NCBI GenBank assembly: GCA_009360885.1
Contig: SPEL01000005.1
Location: 248,001 to 312,000, forward strand
Origin: Sphingobium sp.
GTDB taxonomy: Bacteria; Pseudomonadota; Alphaproteobacteria; Sphingomonadales; Sphingomonadaceae
DNA length: 64,000 nt
Direction: 5' to 3'
This document shows, piece by piece, positions 8,985 to 19,903 of this stretch. How positions within the stretch are numbered: the stretch's first letter is position 1; each line of letters begins with the position of its first letter. The notes beneath the pieces were generated by a model. It made no database searches. It worked only from the letters and a program-made list of their open reading frames with translations, and was not told the origin of the DNA. Made by a program: the position numbers and the translations under genes.

Positions 8985-9797
8985 TTATCCCGCTGCCCGT
9001 CTGACAGGCGGCAGCAGGAATATCACATAGCCCCGGAAATGCGGATCATTCACCAGCGCAGGCGGCGCGCGCCATTCCCCGCCCTCTACCAGCGCGATAC
9101 GATAGGGCATAGGGAGACGGCGCAGGCTATCCATATAGCGCTCATAGCCCGCTATAGTCTCCCGGCCCTGATAGGTCTGTATCACCACCTCATCCACCAC
9201 ATCGCCCAGTTTACTGAGCGCAGCACTATTTCCGCCCGCGCTCCAATCCATCAGGCCGGTAACGGATAGCTGATAATATTGGGGCAGGCGCTGCCTGACA
9301 CCGCGCAAGAAGGCCGCATAATCACTGAGGCCACGCGTTCTAGCATCAAAATCAAGTTGCAGGCCGATGAGGTCGTTGCCCGCCCCTTTCCACCGCTCCA
9401 TATCCTGCAAGATATGCTGATAGACAGCCTCATCCCAATCCAGCCGTTCCAGCCGCACTGTCATCCATATCCGCGCATGGCGTATCTGCGGCGTTCCGGG
9501 ACGCAATGGCACCAGCCGTGCGGCATCTTTTACCTGCACCTCTCCATTCAGCAGGTAAATGGTCTTTGCCCGTTTCAGCGCAGCATGGGGTTTAACGCCT
9601 GCCCAAAGGAAGAAAGCATCATATTCTGCAGGATTAACCCGATGGGAGGCCGCAGACATAGGACCGGCATGACCACCTGTCTGGTTACCCCCGACATCAT
9701 CACGGTCTTCATTCCCACCGCACCCGGCAAGGGATAAAGACAGCGCGCCGATGATGTACAGGCCACAGCGCGCCCATCTGGTCACGCCTATGCGCAT
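8985..9797 (-). CDS. DUF3142-type lipoprotein
   Basis: A 270-aa protein starting at the ATG at 9797 (complement). That start gives a basic n-region and a lipobox (SLSLAGC, Cys at about residue 26), so it is a predicted lipoprotein. The earlier in-frame start at 9944 would overlap the upstream gene and lose the signal. The body resembles DUF3142, a TIM-barrel-like domain of unknown function (YDAFFLWAGVKPHAAL, LIGLQLDFDARTRGLSDYAAFLR, VVIQTYQGR). It is the last gene of the cstA operon, 40 bases after the TPR-like gene, and the pair may act together at the envelope. The function is unknown. Confidence 0.75.
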   Translation of the reverse strand: MRIGVTRWARCGLYIIGALSLSLAGCGGNEDRDDVGGNQTGGHAGPMSAASHRVNPAEYDAFFLWAGVKPHAALKRAKTIYLLNGEVQVKDAARLVPLRPGTPQIRHARIWMTVRLERLDWDEAVYQHILQDMERWKGAGNDLIGLQLDFDARTRGLSDYAAFLRGVRQRLPQYYQLSVTGLMDWSAGGNSAALSKLGDVVDEVVIQTYQGRETIAGYERYMDSLRRLPMPYRIALVEGGEWRAPPALVNDPHFRGYVIFLLPPVRRAAG

Positions 9798-9837
9798 CTG
9801 ATCCACACCCCAGCGCGCACGCCTATCAAAACAGACC

Positions 9838-11970
9838 TCACCAATAATAAGGGAGGTCCTTCGCCCAGCGGGTCGCCCCATAATCCCGCTTAAGCTGCTG
9901 GAACCACGCCTTACGCTGCGCAACGGGCGCTTCTTCACCGCCACAATCGCTCATCCCACTGGGCGCATAGCACCGAATAGCGCGATACAGCGCATAGGCT
10001 TTGGCATCCGCCGGGGTATGGGGGTCAGCGATCAGCCCATCATAAAGGGCCGCGCGCGGTATACGCCTGCCGGGGAAATAATCCTTCCCCCCGCCTAGTT
10101 CTTTTGCTTCTTCCAGAGGATCGAGAGCAGAGAAATTATCAAAGCCATTTAACCGCCAAAAATCACCAAGGCACAGTCTGGCTTTCGCATCTCTGGGGTT
10201 CTGGGCCAGCGTTGCGGCGGTCTGCGGCAAGGCGGGACAGGCAAAACCGTCCGCCCATTTACCCTTGGTAAATACCGCAACCGGGGCGCCTTCCCCGCCA
10301 ATGCTCCACCCCCATAAAGGCTTATTATCCTGCGCATCGGCTGGCACCATTTTCACATCCCGGCCAAAATCAGCATAGCGGCCCGTCTGGAGACTCTTCT
10401 GAAGCAATGCGAACAGCGCCACATCGCGCACAGAACGCCCTACATTTCTATCCCCGGCCACCTGCCGCAGCAAATCCGGTCCGGCAACGCGCGAAAGGAG
10501 GATGGAGCGAATAGCCGTGTCCTGTATCGGTGAAGCCGGTGCGAATACAGCCGGCACGTTGGCCGCATTTTGCCACATCAGCGCCAGCCCCAATTCCACC
10601 AACCCTTGTTGATAAGGGCCGGTGGCGACCTTCAACAGGTCCCGCCAATGCTTTTCCTCCTGCGGATCATGCAATTCCGCCAACGCCATGCCGCGCAGCA
10701 TTTGCTGGCTGAAGGCGAGCTGTGACGTCCCCCCACTTTGCGGAGCCGCAGGCACCAGTTGCAGCACCCGGCGATAATCCTTCGCCTGATAAAAGGCCTG
10801 TGCGGCGATCAGATAGGCATAAAGCGCCGGTGTTTTTGCAAACACATTCTTTTGCGCCGCGAGGGATTGCGCCACATTGCCTTTGTCTTCCCTGATTTGC
10901 AACAGGTGGAATGCGGCCAGCAACTGCGGCCCCTGAATAACCTCACCTGCATCCTGTTCAAACAAAAGCTTATTGTCTATTTCCTGAATAAGAGCAGCAG
11001 CCTCTGCGCTTCCCGGGCGCAGCACAGTGAGCATCCGTTCATATTCCCGCGCAAGGCCGACCTTGTCACCGGCCAGCCACAAGGCACGGCGTTTGAGGCC
11101 CGTGGCCGATGCGGCATAGCGACCCTTGGGGTAGGTTTTCAGATAAGCGCCAATGGCAGCATGAACCTGATTGACAGCAATTTGATTGATGTCATCCATG
11201 TCAAAATCGCCATATTCGCCGAAGGCGTAATCCTGCGCGGCATTTAAACCCACACGGATGAGCATATAGCTGGCGGTTTCGGCCACCCATTCATCCGGAG
11301 CCTTTTGCAGGGCTGCAAAGCCTTCCCGTGCGCTATCCCATGATCCGGCATAAAAGGCATCGGACGCCAGCAAATAGCCAAGGAAAGCCTGAGCTGATGC
11401 ATTGGACAGGCGTTGCGGCCAGACGGCAGCCGGCTGCACCGCATTAGCGCCAGCATTACCATCCTGCCAGCGCCTGTCCCGATCAGGGCAGCGGCCAGAT
11501 AAATTGGCGCGGGCTGTCGTCAGCGCCTCCCTATCCGCGCCGGAAAGGCGTCGATTAGCCGCGATGGCTGCCGCAAAGGCCTCCGTACCCGATGCCAGGC
11601 TGTCACAGCGGGAACCATAATTATATCCATCCGAATATCCGGCATCGCCAGTATATATCTGGACAATACGATCCCAGCTAAAGAAGCTGCGCCCATAATT
11701 ATAATCCTCCCAATCTGCTTTGGGATAGGCGAAGTTACGCGGGGCCTGCGTCCCACCCGCCGCCTGCAGGAACAGCATGTTGACCCGTGTATCATTATTC
11801 GCCGCCAACGACGCCCGGTTTGCGCAATCCCAGTCGCCAGTAGGAGACAAAGCCCAACTGGGGCTACAGCTATAATCGCCGCTGGCGCTGACCGGCCCAT
11901 TGGCCCAGCCCAACGCTATTATGCTGGCCGCAACTGCTGCGATACGCTTCATCTTCATCACTTTCATCAT
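9838..11970 (-). CDS. Secreted TPR-like protein of unknown function
   Basis: A 710-aa exported protein. Translation probably starts at the ATG at 11970 (complement), giving MMKVMKMKRIAAVAASII with a signal peptide ending near PVSASG. The body is Ala-rich and helical with repeat-like units (SAQAFLGYLLASDAFYAGSWDSAREGFAAL, LYAYLIAAQAFYQAKDYRRVLQLV) typical of TPR solenoids. The N-terminal third has many Tyr and Cys residues (GDYSCSPSW, GDWDCANR). I do not recognise a catalytic motif. It starts 17 bases after the ybdD stop and precedes the DUF3142 lipoprotein. The context suggests an envelope complex transcribed with a pyruvate/peptide permease, but no function can be named. Confidence 0.7.
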   Translation of the reverse strand: MMKVMKMKRIAAVAASIIALGWANGPVSASGDYSCSPSWALSPTGDWDCANRASLAANNDTRVNMLFLQAAGGTQAPRNFAYPKADWEDYNYGRSFFSWDRIVQIYTGDAGYSDGYNYGSRCDSLASGTEAFAAAIAANRRLSGADREALTTARANLSGRCPDRDRRWQDGNAGANAVQPAAVWPQRLSNASAQAFLGYLLASDAFYAGSWDSAREGFAALQKAPDEWVAETASYMLIRVGLNAAQDYAFGEYGDFDMDDINQIAVNQVHAAIGAYLKTYPKGRYAASATGLKRRALWLAGDKVGLAREYERMLTVLRPGSAEAAALIQEIDNKLLFEQDAGEVIQGPQLLAAFHLLQIREDKGNVAQSLAAQKNVFAKTPALYAYLIAAQAFYQAKDYRRVLQLVPAAPQSGGTSQLAFSQQMLRGMALAELHDPQEEKHWRDLLKVATGPYQQGLVELGLALMWQNAANVPAVFAPASPIQDTAIRSILLSRVAGPDLLRQVAGDRNVGRSVRDVALFALLQKSLQTGRYADFGRDVKMVPADAQDNKPLWGWSIGGEGAPVAVFTKGKWADGFACPALPQTAATLAQNPRDAKARLCLGDFWRLNGFDNFSALDPLEEAKELGGGKDYFPGRRIPRAALYDGLIADPHTPADAKAYALYRAIRCYAPSGMSDCGGEEAPVAQRKAWFQQLKRDYGATRWAKDLPYYW

Positions 11971-11986
11971 TTTCTCTATCAGCACT

Positions 11987-12172
11987 TCAGCAACAGCGAC
12001 CGCTGCCCTTACCCCCATAACGCGCCTGTTCCCGATTACGGAAAAACTCCGTGCGGTTCATCGGTGTGCGATCAGGGTGGTGGCGCGCCATATGCTGCAC
12101 ATAGCTTTCATAATGCGGCTGACCAACCATCAACCGCATCATTTCGGCCCAGCGGGTGAAAAAGCCCTTCAT
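11987..12172 (-). CDS. YbdD/YjiX-family small protein
   Basis: A 61-aa cytoplasmic protein of the YbdD/YjiX (DUF466) family: GQPHYESYVQHMARHHPDRTPMNRTEFFRNREQARYGG is the family core. These proteins are usually encoded directly after cstA/btsT-type permease genes, as here, where the start overlaps the cstA stop by four bases (ATGA). That coupling suggests a partner of the transporter. The C-terminal CC is short and may be incidental. Confidence 0.88.
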   Translation of the reverse strand: MKGFFTRWAEMMRLMVGQPHYESYVQHMARHHPDRTPMNRTEFFRNREQARYGGKGSGRCC

Positions 12173-14223
12173 CGCGCCATCTCCATCTCCGGTATGTCAG
12201 GGTGGATTTCCCGCGCCGTCGGCACCGGCGAACGCCGCGCCTGTATGCAGGTGCGCACGGTAAAGGCCATCAGCGACAATACCACCGCGAGGAACAACAC
12301 ACACAGCGCGGCATCCACCCGATCGTTAAAGATGATGCGCTGCATCTCCGCCATAGTCTTGGCCGGGGCCAGCAGTTCCCCACGCGCCGCCGCATCAGAG
12401 AATAGCTGCGCATGGGCGAGGAAGCTCACTTTTGGGTCCGCCGAGAATAGCTTCAGCCAACCTGCGCTCAGCGTGCAGATCAGCAGCCAGATGGTCGGTA
12501 CCACCGTCACCCATGCAAAACGTTCCCGCTTCAACCGGAACAGCACGACGGTGCAGAGCATCAGCGCAATTGCCGCCAGCATCTGATTGGAAATGCCGAA
12601 TACCGGCCACAGCGTGTTGACGCCGCCCAATGGGTCCGTCACGCCCTGATAGAGGAAAAAGCCCCATGCCGACACGCATAACGCCGTCGCGATCAGCCCC
12701 GGCACCAGCGCCGAACTATTGCGGAAAGACGGCACCGCAAGGCCGATCAGATCCTGCAACATGAACCGCCCTGCGCGGGTGCCCGCATCCACCGCCGTCA
12801 GGATGAATAGCGCCTCAAACAAAATCGCGAAATGATACCAGAAGGCCTTCATCGCGGGGCCGCCAACCACATGGCTGAATATCTCCGCCATGGCGACGGC
12901 CAGCGTCGGCGCGCCGCCAGTGCGGGAAATAATGCTATGTTCGCCCACATCCTTGGCGGTTTGCGCGAGCAGTTCCGGCGCGATGGGGAAGCCCATCGCC
13001 GTTACCGCCGCCGCCGCGCTTTCCGGGCTGGTGCCAAGGAGCGCCGCTGGGCTGTTCATCGCAAAATAGATGCCGGGGTCGAGGATAGACGCGCCAACGA
13101 GGGCCATGATGGCGACAAACGCCTCCATCAACATGCCGCCATAGCCAATGAAGGGCGCATCCATTTCGCTGCCGATCAGCTTGGGCGTGGTGCCACTGGA
13201 AATCAGCGCGTGAAAGCCAGATACCGCCCCGCAGGCAATAGTGATGAACAGGAATGGGAATAGCCCGCCAGACCAGACCGGCCCGCCGCCATCTATGAAC
13301 TGCGTCAGCGCGGGCATTTTAAGGGGCGGAGCCATGATGAAAATACCAATGGCCAGCGCCGCAATCGCCCCGATTTTGAGGAAGGTGGATAGATAGTCCC
13401 GCGGTGCGAGCAAGAGCCACACCGGCAATACTGACGCTACACCGCCATAACCGATCAGCAGCCAGCAAAGCTGCGTCGGTGTCAGCGTGAAAATCGGCCC
13501 CCAAATGGGCGATGCCGCGACATTCTGGCCGAAGATAATCGCCAATATGAGGCCGATAAAGCCAAGAACAGATACCTCACCAATGCGGCCCGGCCTGATC
13601 CAGCGCGTGTAAATACCCATGGCGAGCGCAAGGGGGATCGTCATCGCCACGGTGAACAGGCCCCATGGGCTTTCCGCCAGCGCCTTCACCACAATGAGCG
13701 CGAGAACAGCAAGGATGATGACCATAATCATGAAGGTGCCGATGAGCGCAATGGTGCCAGCAACCGGCCCCATTTCCATGCGCACCAGTTCGCCCAGTGA
13801 TTTGCCATCACGCCGCATCGACACGAACAGCACCATGAAATCCTGCACCGCGCCCGCCAGCACCACGCCGAAGATGATCCATAAGGTGCCGGGCAAATAG
13901 CCCATTTGCGCGGCTAATACCGGCCCCACCAGCGGCCCTGCGCCTGCAATCGCCGCAAAATGATGGCCGAACAGCACCCGGCGATCCGTGGCCACATAAT
14001 CCAGCCCGTCCGCGCGATAAACTGCAGGGGTGGGCCGGTCGGGGCTGAGCCGCATTACATGCTGCGCAATATAGAGCGCATAATAACGATAGGCGACCAT
14101 GAAACTGCTGATTGCGGCGACGACAATCCACAGGGCATTAATCTGCTCCCCCCGTGCTGTTGCCGTCACGCCAAGGGCAATCGCCCCGATAATTGCCAAT
14201 ATTATCCACGCTATGTGCTTCAT
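12169..14223 (-). CDS. cstA: CstA-family carbon starvation permease
   Basis: Polytopic inner-membrane transporter of the CstA/BtsT family (pyruvate or peptide uptake during carbon limitation), 684 aa. The start is the ATG at 14223 (complement), with AGGAGA a few bases before it; a longer frame to 14352 adds an unrelated extension. Family hallmarks: VMRLSPDRPTPAVYRADGLDYVATDRRVLFGHHFAAIAGAGPLVGP near the N-terminus and GGAPTLAVAMAEIFSH further on, with about 16 hydrophobic helices. It is transcribed away from gdhA and heads a minus-strand operon with ybdD, the TPR-like gene and the DUF3142 lipoprotein. The substrate is not decided by sequence. Confidence 0.93.
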   Translation of the reverse strand: MKHIAWIILAIIGAIALGVTATARGEQINALWIVVAAISSFMVAYRYYALYIAQHVMRLSPDRPTPAVYRADGLDYVATDRRVLFGHHFAAIAGAGPLVGPVLAAQMGYLPGTLWIIFGVVLAGAVQDFMVLFVSMRRDGKSLGELVRMEMGPVAGTIALIGTFMIMVIILAVLALIVVKALAESPWGLFTVAMTIPLALAMGIYTRWIRPGRIGEVSVLGFIGLILAIIFGQNVAASPIWGPIFTLTPTQLCWLLIGYGGVASVLPVWLLLAPRDYLSTFLKIGAIAALAIGIFIMAPPLKMPALTQFIDGGGPVWSGGLFPFLFITIACGAVSGFHALISSGTTPKLIGSEMDAPFIGYGGMLMEAFVAIMALVGASILDPGIYFAMNSPAALLGTSPESAAAAVTAMGFPIAPELLAQTAKDVGEHSIISRTGGAPTLAVAMAEIFSHVVGGPAMKAFWYHFAILFEALFILTAVDAGTRAGRFMLQDLIGLAVPSFRNSSALVPGLIATALCVSAWGFFLYQGVTDPLGGVNTLWPVFGISNQMLAAIALMLCTVVLFRLKRERFAWVTVVPTIWLLICTLSAGWLKLFSADPKVSFLAHAQLFSDAAARGELLAPAKTMAEMQRIIFNDRVDAALCVLFLAVVLSLMAFTVRTCIQARRSPVPTAREIHPDIPEMEMAR

Positions 14224-14413
14224 GGGCCTTCTCCTGCTGATCCCCTTCTGCCCAAGTAGCAAGCCATTCGCAATCGCTTTGACATCCCGTTCACAGCAGG
14301 CAATAGCGAGCGCGGAGAACATAATGAAAAATGAGGATCGCCAAACTTTCAAATCATAAAATTATGCGTTAGGCGGCCATCACAAAACAAAAATTCGCAG
14401 GAATATAATATAA

Positions 14414-15772
<1,359 letters not shown>

Positions 15773-16319
15773 CCTGACAGGGTAAGGGCGTGGTGAAAAT
15801 ACTGCGCCCTTCTCTATCCCGATCCATATCGTTTTGCTTTATTATGATGCGCATATTATTCGCCAGATTGGCTACCACATCGCCGCATTAGCCAGTCAGG
15901 CTGTCGGTACGGTATAGGAAGCGCAGTGAAGCATCGGTACGGCGCTTCTCCTCACATTGGCCCCTGCATTGCGTGCATTCGCCCGTATTCCCCCACAAAC
16001 AGACCCCCACGGTTCATGATGTTAATGGATTCTCACCCTAATGTGGCGGATTTGAAATACGCCTCATTATAGGGGCAGGTGCTGAACGCCCTATGATTGT
16101 GACGAACTTCAGATGTGCTTCATCAGGCTGACGCGCCCGCACGTCAGGGGCCATCAGGGATTGGCATAGTTTTGATTATGGGCACATTTCAAAATATTAT
16201 GACGGTTTCTCTGTATTTTACGCCACAGTGCGACGCTCAATCACCCCAAATGGGAACGCCGTAGAAATCCAAATTCTGCGCTCCCTCCTGCAGAATTTAT
16301 GGGCCAAGGGATTTAACAT
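15773..16319. other. Intergenic region between gdhA and the GH127 gene
   Basis: I see no gene here. A hairpin just after gdhA (AAGGGCG 15784-15790 with CGCCCTT 15805-15811) may be its terminator. Around 15904-15948 there is a direct repeat TCGGTACGG (15904-15912 and 15934-15942) interleaved with an inverted pair GAAGCGC/GCGCTTC (15918-15924 and 15942-15948), a possible regulator site or small structured RNA. The right third should hold the promoter of the exported glycosidase gene. No boundary of a mobile element is visible. Confidence 0.5.
15784..15811 (+). terminator. Possible terminator of gdhA
   Basis: AAGGGCG and CGCCCTT form a 7-bp stem around a 14-base loop, followed by TCTCTATCCC. 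It lies 12 bases after the gdhA stop. The downstream tract is only weakly T-rich, so this may be a pausing or processing hairpin. Confidence 0.4.
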
Positions 16320-18701
16320 ATGACTGTTTCCCGACGTGAATGGATGGTAGGCGCCGCGACATTGGCTGCAATACAGGCGTCATCGAATAGTTTTGCAAAA
16401 ATCTCGATAGCGGACACTAGTATGCCGACAGAACGCGCCTCGGCATTGCCTCTGACAGATGTGCGCCTGCGTCCGTCTGATTATGCAACCGCAGTTAAGG
16501 TGAACCTCGCCTACCTGCTGTCACTCAGCGCGGATCGTCTGCTACATAATTTTCGTAAATATGCCGGGCTTAAACCCAAAGCTCCCATTTATGGGGGGTG
16601 GGAATCCGATACGCTATCTGGCCATACACTCGGCCACTATATGACGGCCCTCGTTCTGGCATGGCAACAGACGGGCAATGCCGAATTTCGTAACCGTGCC
16701 GATTATATAGTCGAAGAGCTGGCAATTTGTCAGAAAAAGCGCGGTAACGGCTATGTCGGAGGACTAGGCCGCAAAACGCCTGACGGCAAGATAGTCGATG
16801 GCGAGCCAGTATTTGTGGAAGTGACAAAGGGCGACATACGCTCCGGTGGTTTCGATCTTAATGGCTCCTGGTCGCCACTTTATACCGTCCATAAATTATT
16901 TGCCGGCTTGCTGGACATTCATGCCGGGTGGGGCAACAGCCTCGCCCTTGATGTCGTAACAGGGTTGGGGGAATATTTCGCGGGGATATTCGCCGCTCTT
17001 GACGATGCAGGAATGCAGGCACTGCTAGGCTGCGAATATGGCGGGCTGAATGAGAGCTTCGCAGAACTCTCGGCCCGCACTGGTGACAAGCGCTGGATCG
17101 CTGTTGCAGAACGAATCTATGACCGCAAGGTTCTGGACCCATTGGCAGAAGGCGTCGATAAGCTCGCTAATTTTCATGCGAACACACAGGTGCCAAAGGT
17201 TATCGGCCTTGCGCGAATTTACGAACTGAATGGTCAGGAGCGCCCTGCTCAGAGCGCCCGTTTCTTTTGGGAAACGGTAACCCGGCACCATAGTTATGTT
17301 ATCGGCGGCAATGCCGACCGGGAATATTTTTCTGCGCCCGATACAATCGCCGACCATATCACCGAGGCAACCTGCGAACATTGCAACAGCTATAATATGC
17401 TGAAGCTGACCCGGCATCTTTTCAGTTGGAAGCCGGACGGAGAACTATTCGATTATTATGAACGCGCCCACCTCAATCATATCATGGCCGCGCATAACCC
17501 GCAAAATGGTGGTTTCTCATACATGACACCAATGATGACTGGCGCGCGCCGCGGCTATTCCTCACCACAAGGGGCAGCTTTCTGGTGCTGCGTGGGCACG
17601 GGGATGGAGAGTCATGCAAAGCATGGTGATTCCATTTTCTGGGAAGCCGGAGACATGCTCTTCGTCAATCTCTACATCCCATCCGATGTACAATGGCAAG
17701 CGCGGGGCGTCGCACTTTCTCTGGAGACCAGCTATCCATTCGAACCGGATATTCGCCTGAACCTCAAAACAGTGCGCAATGGCCGCTTCCGGCTCGCCCT
17801 GAGAATTCCGGGTTGGGCAAAGGACAAAGCCACCTTGTCAATCAATGGGGAAACATGGCCCGTAACGCCGGTTAACGGCTATGCCATTATCGCACGAAAA
17901 TGGAAAAGCGGCGATGCAGTGCAGTTAAATCTGCCGTTGGATTTGCGGTTCGAAGCCGCGCCCGGCGCACCGAATATGCTGTCGGTCGTACGTGGCCCTC
18001 TGGTCATGGCGGCAGACCTCGGCCCAGCCGAACTCACCTGGAAGGAGACAGACCCGACCTTGATCGGTGATGATCCCCTCTCCTCTTTCCGTCCCCTCAT
18101 CTCCGAACGGCCACGCTATCAAGCTGTATCCAATATCAGTCCGCGCCCTCTGGAATTTGTACCATTCTACAGCCAATATGACAGGTTGAGCGCTGTTTAT
18201 TTCCGGCATTTCAGCGCGGATGAATGGAAAACTGAGGAGAAGAAATTTCAGGCGGAGATCGCCCGGGAAAAAGATATCGCCAACCGCTCGGTTGACATAA
18301 TGCACCTTGGCGAAATGCAACCGGAACGCGACCATGATCTGACTTCGAGCAATAGCTGGCCCACAAGCTATCGCGGACGAAACGGCCGTGAGGCACGATC
18401 TGGTGGCCATTTCGAATTCAATATGGCGGTTAAACGCGGCGCCATGTCGCTTCTGGTCACCTATTGGGGCGGAGAACGCTCCCGCATGTTCGACATTCTG
18501 GTAAACGGAAAGAAAATTGCAACCCAAAAACTGAATAATGACCAGCCCGGCCGGTTCGTTGACATTTCTTACCCTCTCGACCCCGCGATAATCAAAGGGC
18601 AATCGAGCATTCGTGTCAGGTTCGTTCCGCATGAAGGCAATACAGCGGGGCCAGTTTTCGGGGTCAGAACGATAACAGCAGAGCGCCAGCCCGAAGCATG
18701 A
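16320..18701 (+). CDS. GH127-family beta-L-arabinofuranosidase-like enzyme, exported
   Basis: A 793-aa protein of glycoside hydrolase family 127 (DUF1680). Family members known to me are zinc-dependent beta-L-arabinofuranosidases that use a cysteine nucleophile. The N-terminus MTVSRREWMVGAATLAAIQA has a twin-arginine-like SRREWM motif, so Tat export is likely. The (alpha/alpha)6 core begins at about residue 45. The zinc/nucleophile set is visible as EATCEHCNSYNMLKL and FWCCVGTGMESHAKHGDS (Glu, Cys and the Cys-Cys pair). A beta-rich C-terminal part (about 550-790) resembles the accessory domain in this family. No sugar transporter or other glycosidase is adjacent, so the substrate is open. Confidence 0.88.
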   Translation: MTVSRREWMVGAATLAAIQASSNSFAKISIADTSMPTERASALPLTDVRLRPSDYATAVKVNLAYLLSLSADRLLHNFRKYAGLKPKAPIYGGWESDTLSGHTLGHYMTALVLAWQQTGNAEFRNRADYIVEELAICQKKRGNGYVGGLGRKTPDGKIVDGEPVFVEVTKGDIRSGGFDLNGSWSPLYTVHKLFAGLLDIHAGWGNSLALDVVTGLGEYFAGIFAALDDAGMQALLGCEYGGLNESFAELSARTGDKRWIAVAERIYDRKVLDPLAEGVDKLANFHANTQVPKVIGLARIYELNGQERPAQSARFFWETVTRHHSYVIGGNADREYFSAPDTIADHITEATCEHCNSYNMLKLTRHLFSWKPDGELFDYYERAHLNHIMAAHNPQNGGFSYMTPMMTGARRGYSSPQGAAFWCCVGTGMESHAKHGDSIFWEAGDMLFVNLYIPSDVQWQARGVALSLETSYPFEPDIRLNLKTVRNGRFRLALRIPGWAKDKATLSINGETWPVTPVNGYAIIARKWKSGDAVQLNLPLDLRFEAAPGAPNMLSVVRGPLVMAADLGPAELTWKETDPTLIGDDPLSSFRPLISERPRYQAVSNISPRPLEFVPFYSQYDRLSAVYFRHFSADEWKTEEKKFQAEIAREKDIANRSVDIMHLGEMQPERDHDLTSSNSWPTSYRGRNGREARSGGHFEFNMAVKRGAMSLLVTYWGGERSRMFDILVNGKKIATQKLNNDQPGRFVDISYPLDPAIIKGQSSIRVRFVPHEGNTAGPVFGVRTITAERQPEA

Positions 18702-18808
18702 ATACGCAAAGCAAGCGGCTTTCCCTGCACCCACAATGCTTCCAGCCGGAACCTACTCCCGCCGACCATTCATAATAACTCAGGCCCTGTCGCACTATGA
18801 GATACAGA

Positions 18809-18865
18809 TTGGTCGCGGTGCTGTTATTGCCGTTGCAGCACAAGCAACGGCGGCATCGCGACCAA
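18809..18865. other. Nested inverted repeat before the LysR gene
   Basis: Two nested stems are visible. The outer is TTGGTCGCG (18809-18817) with CGCGACCAA (18857-18865). The inner is GCCGTTGC (18829-18836) with GCAACGGC (18844-18851) around a 7-base loop. The arms between them are unequal (11 and 5 bases), giving a bulged 57-base hairpin. It sits between the GH127 stop and the LysR start. No T-tract follows, so it may be a structured leader, an operator or an imperfect terminator. Confidence 0.5.
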
Positions 18866-18931
18866 ATAACTAGCGCCGGTCTTTCCTCTGATATAAACAG
18901 GGCATTTCCACCGTTCACGAGATTATAGTTG

Positions 18932-19903
18932 ATGGTAGAGCAATTTTCTTCCGAGAACTCCTTTGATCAGGAAGGAAGCGGAACAGGTCTCATTCGGCGT
19001 CTTAATCTTAATCTGCTTTATGCGCTTGAAGCCATTTTGCAGGGGCGGACACTGACCGAGGCGGCCATGCTGGTGTCTTTGAGCCAGCCAGCGATGAGCC
19101 TGTCCCTTCGCAAATTGCGGAGATATTTTGACGATGAACTCGTTGTGTACAGTAAACAGGGCAAACGCGTGACAGCACTGGGGGAGGCCCTGCGCCCCAG
19201 AGTACACAGGTTGATAATGGAGGCAGGCAATCTTTTTGCGTTCAAAGTAGACTTTGACCCGGCGACCACCCGGCGCACCATCCGCCTTGCCGCTCCCGAA
19301 GTGATAGAAGCCGTGTATCTTTTCAAAGTGGCCGCAATGATGTCGAGCGAAGCACCGTTGCTGAATATTGATCTCATGAGCACCGATCAGAAAAAAACGG
19401 AAGACCTGTTCCTGAATGGTGCTGACATTGTGATAGGATCGGAAAACAGCCTCGACCCGCGTTACGACAACATGCAACTCTCCTCTATCGAACTGACCTG
19501 CCTCATATGGGAAAACCATCCGACAATTGGCGAGGAAATGAGCATCGAGCAATATCTGGAAGCTCGCCATGTTGATCTTTCTCCGTCAGCCGAAACAGAT
19601 ATGATTACGGACTGGATACCAGAACCTCTGAGGGATCGGCTCGTCTGCGTTCGCGCCAACCATCACGCCGCCATGGCCAACATCCTTGAAAACACCGACC
19701 TCGTGCTGACGACCAATAGCTGGCTCGCCCAGCGGCTTGCTCATTATTTGTCGCTTCGTCTTGTCCCGCTGCCCGTCAAGTCAAAATCCTCTACAATTTT
19801 CGTCCAATGGGAAAGGCATCGCAGCACCGAACCGTTCATGCAGTGGATGTTTTCCCATCTGATTCGCGCGCTGCCTTATCCTTATGAACAGCATCCCAGA
19901 TAA
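18932..19903 (+). CDS. LysR-family transcriptional regulator (NodD-like)
   Basis: A 323-aa LysR-type regulator. The winged HTH is RLNLNLLYALEAILQGRTLTEAAMLVSLSQPAMSLSLRKLRRYFDDELVVY (about residues 22-75), with the NodD/SyrM-like spelling 'LNLNLLYALEAIL' and 'QPAMSLSLRKLR'. The remaining 230 residues form the effector-binding domain. I prefer the ATG at 18932 to the adjacent TTG. It lies between the GH127 gene and the peptide-uptake-like operon, on the same strand as both. LysR proteins often control a neighbouring unit, so either could be its target. Confidence 0.9.
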   Translation: MVEQFSSENSFDQEGSGTGLIRRLNLNLLYALEAILQGRTLTEAAMLVSLSQPAMSLSLRKLRRYFDDELVVYSKQGKRVTALGEALRPRVHRLIMEAGNLFAFKVDFDPATTRRTIRLAAPEVIEAVYLFKVAAMMSSEAPLLNIDLMSTDQKKTEDLFLNGADIVIGSENSLDPRYDNMQLSSIELTCLIWENHPTIGEEMSIEQYLEARHVDLSPSAETDMITDWIPEPLRDRLVCVRANHHAAMANILENTDLVLTTNSWLAQRLAHYLSLRLVPLPVKSKSSTIFVQWERHRSTEPFMQWMFSHLIRALPYPYEQHPR

